NCBI GenBank assembly: GCA_025506515.1
Contig: CM046453.1
Span: forward strand, 33,499,715-33,563,714
Direction of reading: 5' to 3'
Origin: Flaveria trinervia
Lineage: Eukaryota; Streptophyta; Magnoliopsida; Asterales; Asteraceae
DNA length: 64,000 nt
The position numbers were made by a program, and so were the translations under genes. Each line of letters starts with the position of its first letter. Positions within the stretch are counted from its first letter, which is position 1. This document shows, in pieces, positions 60,226 to 64,000 of the stretch. The notes beneath the pieces were generated by a model that made no database searches, was not told the origin of the DNA, and saw only the letters and a list, made by a program, of their open reading frames with translations.

Positions 60226-60238
60226 CCTCTTGATGCCA
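60226..60238 (-). other. Copia-H primer binding site (atypical)
   Basis: TGGCATCAAGAGG adjoining the 5' LTR on the minus strand. It is in the right position but differs from TGGTATCAGAGC, so either it has mutated or it uses another tRNA. Confidence 0.5.
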
Positions 60239-60239
60239 T

Positions 60240-61166
60240 TGTAAGGGGTTCCAACATGTTTATCAAAGCTTATATCATAGATTATATGAAAAACGCAGCG
60301 GATATTATATTTTAAAACATGTAAGAAGATAGTTGTTAAACCCATTTACAAAGAACCCCAACTCATGGAACTTTATACACAATGCATATAGTAAGATAAA
60401 GCATAAGATATAAAACTACAACCTTTGTAGCTTCTCCAAAACGAATTATATGAGATGAAAGGAGATGAATGTAAGGCTGAAACTTCAAGCTAGAAGTCCT
60501 CAAGAGGTTGTACCCCCAGCTTCTTCAAACACCTTCTTTGCTAGGTTATGCAAACCACCTTCAAGAACCCTCTTGAACTCTTGATTTTCAGCCAAGAACA
60601 CTAAGATTAAAGGCTGAAAATCAGCCCTTTCTTACTAAAAACCGTTTTCTAGAGAGAAGGTAGAGAGGATTTTTCTCTTTTGTTGTTATGTGTGTGTGAG
60701 AGAGTGAAAAATGCAAGAGTGAAGTGTGTAGTTAATGCATGTCTTGGAACAACAAAAAGGGAATCCTAAGACTCAAGGGGTGGCCGAAAATTAGGCTCCC
60801 TGGTCTTTCCTCTTAATTCAAATTATTAAAAAAAATACTTGCATTCTACCCTTTTAAAATTAAACTATTTAATTTTATAGAACTCACACACTATTATATG
60901 TCATTGTTTAACCAATTTAAGCAATGAAAAAAATAATCCCATATGAATAAATTATATATATATATAATATAATCTTGTTCATTTACAAAAGCAATGATTT
61001 AGAAAAGCCGGTTTCTAAATTGGTGCTAATATTTAATTGTATGATCTTATCAACGAATAAATATTTATCGGTGTTTGTTTGGCTTGTTATTGGGTATGAC
61101 CCGACTTGGATCATATCACACTAGCCACATCAATTTAATAGTATCTTGGGCAGATCAAATCTTTCA
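60240..61166 (-). repeat. Copia-H 5' LTR
   Basis: 927 bp, partner of 53051-53998, followed by the target duplication cgttc. Confidence 0.92.
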
Positions 61167-62300
61167 CGTTCTACTTACCATGTCCCATATCTTTGTGGAT
61201 CCACCCCTACGGTTTGCTCCTATCACTACTCATCCTCAGCCAGTCGACCCCACTCCTGAGGCCACAGATCCCACCCCGCAGCCTGCTGACACCATGGTAG
61301 TTGATCTAGATTCGAAGTCCATTGACACAGTTTCCTAGACAGTCGATACCGACCCGGTCAACTCCAACCCAGTCGATTCCGACTCAGACGATTTCGACCC
61401 GGCCTATTCCGACTTGGTCGCTTCTGACCCGGAGCCCTTCGAGGCCACCCCCAGCCTAGTGACCCGCCTCTCCCCCTACTGATCATATTACCCAGTCCTT
61501 TGACTTGATCCTTAACCCACTAACCGACCGTCCTAGCTGACCCTAGCCCCCTCCACCTCGCCCCCGAACCTACTGACCCCACCCCTATAGCTGGTCCTGA
61601 GCCGATGACTGTGGGCACCCAACGTATCCTTGGTCTGGGTGTACCACCGCCCTCATATTGACACTATCAGACTCGCCCTGGAGGTGCGCTTCTTGCACAC
61701 ACTCCTAGGAAGTGGATTCATGTTCCGATTTATCCCACCACACCCATCCGAGATTGTACCACTGAGCCTGAGCCTGCACCCAAAAGGCGCAGAATCGACA
61801 TTCGTTGGTGGGAGTGGATGCCTAGCCGACTGGACGAGTGGAGAGACACCGAGGGTATTCCCTCACGTGCCCCCCATCTGTTTCTCCTCACACTGGAGCC
61901 TGTGGAGCTCACCGTGCCTCTCCTCGTGGCACGATCTACACGACACGATCAGCAGCTTTATGAAACTACTGAACTCACAGAAGTTCAGGAGACCTTTGAA
62001 AGGGAGGACGTGGAGTGCTGATTACTAGCAATCGAGGAGAGTAGATACCTCGATGATTAGGCATTGCACACAATGCATGACTGACTTACAAGGGTAGAAG
62101 AGGACATGTCATCCATGACGCAGAGAGTGGAGGCGGTAGAGCAGTGAGCTACCCAAGTAGAGCAGCGGGCGACCGTGGCTAAAGAAAGAGTGAGGGTGAT
62201 GGAAGAGTGCTTGGAGTCATCTACTGCATTGGCAGCGGTGTGTATGCTCATGGCCATGGTAGTAGTGCAGACAAGTGCATTCACTCATTTATCCTGTTGA
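61167..62300 (+). pseudogene. Gypsy-G upstream ORF, second part (acidic repeats, coiled coil, hydrophobic tail)
   Basis: Continues the frame split by Copia-H. Features in order: a P/T-rich stretch (HPQPVDPTPEATDPTPQPAD near 61235-61290); degenerate acidic repeats of the DSDSDDFDP kind (61340-61450); a W-rich block (RWWEWMPSRLDEWRDTEG near 61800-61855) followed by LTLEPVELTVPLL; then a heptad-like coiled coil (MTQRVEAVEQ, VEQRATVAKERVRVMEE; 62085-62215) and a final hydrophobic segment (ALAAVCMLMAMVVVQTSAF; about 62225-62283) before a TGA near 62298. Many stops (61336, 62018, 62057, 62145) and frameshifts. Not gag; likely an upstream leader protein of this gypsy group. Function unknown. Confidence 0.5.
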
Positions 62301-62524
62301 TTGCGTATCATGAGCGGGTTGTGCTCACGTAATATTGGATATTAACTTGTTGTAGGAGTATGTACTCTCGAAATATTTTGTAATTCATACAATTTATTAA
62401 GTGATGTTATCTTTTATGTATTGCGTGGTTGATTGGTTGTTATGATTGTTTACTTTTGGTGCACATGTGTTTGACATTATTACATATTGTTTTATCTTGC
62501 TTATCATTATGATTTAAAGAAAAC
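62301..62524 (+). other. Gypsy-G intergenic gap before gag
   Basis: AT-rich, no ORF or clear motif seen. It separates the upstream ORF from the gag ATG. Confidence 0.5.
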
Positions 62525-64000
62525 ATGCCACCACGAAGGAGAAACATCAGAACCAATATGGGAAGCGGTACTCCCATGACTGCAGAGGCCATCGAACAGC
62601 TTGTGGTGCAACAAGTGGCGGATGCAATCGCACATCACGACGCGAATCGTAGTGCAGGAGGATCTGAAGTGAATGGCGGCAATGTTAGTGGCGTAGGAGG
62701 TATCATAATGTCTAGTGTACCTAAAGACCTAAGATACAAAGGTCGTGTTAATGTTTAATTATTACTAATATGATTAAACATCCAACACAGGATCTAATGT
62801 CAACAAAAAAGGTTGCTCCTACAAGACGTTTTTGAACTGTAAACTATTTAACTTTCGCGGTAATGAAGGAGCTGTTGGTTTGGTCCGCTAGATAGAAAAG
62901 ATGGAATCTGTTCAGCGAATCAGTAACTGTGCTGAGGAGAATAAGACAAAACTTGCCACCTGTGCCTTTGAAGGTCAAGCACTCACTTGGTGGAATGCCC
63001 ATGCCCAGACTTTGGGTATTGACGTTGCGTACCAAATCACTTGGCATGAGTTGAAAAAAATGCTAACTGACGAATACTGCCCCTGAAATGAATTGCATAA
63101 ACTTGAGGTCGAATTCTAGAGCCACACCATGAAGGGTGCAGAAGTTACAAGCTATACCACCCGATTCCATGATCTTGCTTGTCTATGCCCTCACATGGTT
63201 AACCAGAGTTCAAGCGTGTGGAAAGGTACATTTGGGGCCTTTCACCCCAATTTCAGAGCATGGTGACCTGATCCAAGCCAACCACCATCCAAGAGGCTGT
63301 CAGGATTGCCCATGACCTGATCAAGATGTACGTTAGGGACCGTTTGTGAAGAAGACGGTAGTGGAAAGAAACTATGACAACAAGAGGAAGTGAGACAACA
63401 ATCATGGTCGAAATGCTTCGCACCAACACTAAAACAAACAAGAGTTTGTTAGGGCTTTTATTGCTGGCCCATCTGAGAAGAAGACAAAAGGTGGGTATGC
63501 TGGAAACCAACCTAAGTGCAACAAGTGTAACTTTCATCACCTAGGTGCATGTGGAGATTCCATGTGCCAGAAGTGCAAACGTTTTGGCCATGCGACTAAA
63601 GACTGCTGAAAGCCCAACCCTACTCCTAAAACAGGAAACAATCGTTCGTGCTTTAAATGTGGCGTTGCCGGACATCTTCGCAAGGATTGTCCAAACTTGA
63701 AGCATACTGGTGGAAACAACGCACGTGGTCGAGCTTTTGTGATTGGAGCTGGAGAAGCTCGGCAGGACCCGAACATTGTTACGGGTACATTTCTTGTAAG
63801 TAATATCTATGCATCAATCCTATTCGATACAGGTGCCAATATCAGTTTTTGGGTCAAGTGAAATTAGTCCACTACTAGAAATCACTCCTACCCATTTGAC
63901 TTCTAAGTATACAATAGAGTTAGCTGATGGTAAGTTGATCAAAATTGACAAGATCATACAAGGATGCACTCTCAGCTTGGCGGATCACACGTTCGATATA
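62525..64000 (+). pseudogene. gag: Gypsy-G gag and protease start, degenerate, runs off window
   Basis: ATG at 62525 (MPPRRRNIRTNMGSG). TAA at 62756 and other stops break the frame. The retrotransposon gag core is clear at 62901-63086 (ISNCAEENKTKLATCAFEGQ, then LTWWNAHAQTLGIDVAYQIT) and continues to about 63330. Cys/His clusters: CNKCNFHHLGAC near 63519-63554, CQKCKRFGHATKDC near 63570-63610 and CFKCGVAGHLRKDC near 63654-63695. Protease with D-T-G (ASILFDTGANISF) near 63810-63850; its fold continues to the edge. RT, RNase H and integrase would lie beyond base 64000. Confidence 0.85.

Larger units (their letters stand above)
53051..61166 (-). mobile_element. Copia-H: Ty1/copia element, 8.1 kb, Tork/Angela-like
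   Basis: Minus-strand element with LTRs of 948 and 927 bp, an exact 5-bp duplication (cgttc), a long leader, one gag-pol region (58795-54784) and no third ORF. Inserted in the Gypsy-G upstream ORF. The lineage is suggested by the RNase H style (YTDASFQTDRDDSRSQSG) and is tentative. LTR differences are largely 1-2 base indels. Confidence 0.92.
12765..64000 (+). mobile_element. Gypsy-G: Ty3/gypsy element, split twice, continues past the window
   Basis: Plus-strand element beginning TGTGACAACC at 12765. Its 5' LTR is interrupted by Beta (14253-51213) and ends near 52553 (GGGGTGTGATA). A PBS-like TGGTATCAAAACC follows, then an extra ORF interrupted by Copia-H, then gag and protease, which runs off the right edge. 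The MPPRRR gag start, WWNAHAQTLG-type gag core, three Cys/His clusters and DTG protease fit a chromovirus-type gypsy (Tekay/Del-like). No RT or integrase is in view, so the lineage is inferred. Confidence 0.8.

Noticed and set aside
61630..62028. 132-codon plus-strand frame (MVWVYHRPHIDT...)
   Set aside because: The neighbouring frame carries the W-rich block and joins the coiled coil downstream; this one is an out-of-frame reading of the Gypsy-G upstream ORF.

Overview
The window looks like plant nuclear DNA made up entirely of LTR retrotransposons. I found no host protein gene, rRNA, tRNA gene or CRISPR array. The large nested Ty1/copia elements with a third ORF after pol (Sirevirus type), a Ty3/gypsy element with very long LTRs starting TGTGACAACC and a gag starting MPPRRR, and the style of the third-ORF proteins suggest a eudicot, probably a composite (Asteraceae such as Tanacetum or Artemisia). 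That assignment rests on family resemblance from memory, not on a search.

Layout. (1) 1-8381, minus strand: copia element Alpha-1, whose 3' end lies off the window. (2) 8382-9417: fragment X, a plus-strand copia 5' leader and gag piece. (3) 9418-12764: Gamma, a plus-strand LTR, PBS and gag joined to a minus-strand LTR of the same family, giving an inverted LTR pair. (4) 12765-64000: a plus-strand gypsy element (Gypsy-G) that runs off the right edge. Its 5' LTR is split by the minus-strand copia element Beta (14253-51213), and its internal region is split by the minus-strand copia element Copia-H (53051-61166). (5) Inside Beta, two relatives of Alpha-1 are nested: Alpha-2 (16347-28604, plus strand, inserted in Beta ORF3) and Alpha-3 (34457-46773, minus strand, inserted in the Beta integrase core). 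Without its guests Beta is about 12.4 kb.

Each Alpha or Beta copy has the order 5' LTR, Met-tRNA-type PBS, gag with two zinc knuckles, pol (protease, integrase, reverse transcriptase, RNase H), a repeat-rich spacer, ORF3 of about 1,110-1,190 codons, polypurine tract, 3' LTR. Gag and pol would make the particle and copy and insert the RNA; the role of ORF3 is unknown. All copies carry stops and frameshifts, even Alpha-3, whose LTRs differ at only about a dozen sites. They appear defective, though some 1-nt indels may be assembly errors.

The most interesting signals are a conserved gag stop plus splice-acceptor-like junction before pol in four copies, family-specific short palindromic motifs concentrated in three places (LTR, gag 3' part, pol-ORF3 spacer), a roughly 39-bp tandem hairpin array before ORF3, and an extra coiled-coil ORF with a hydrophobic tail upstream of the gypsy gag.
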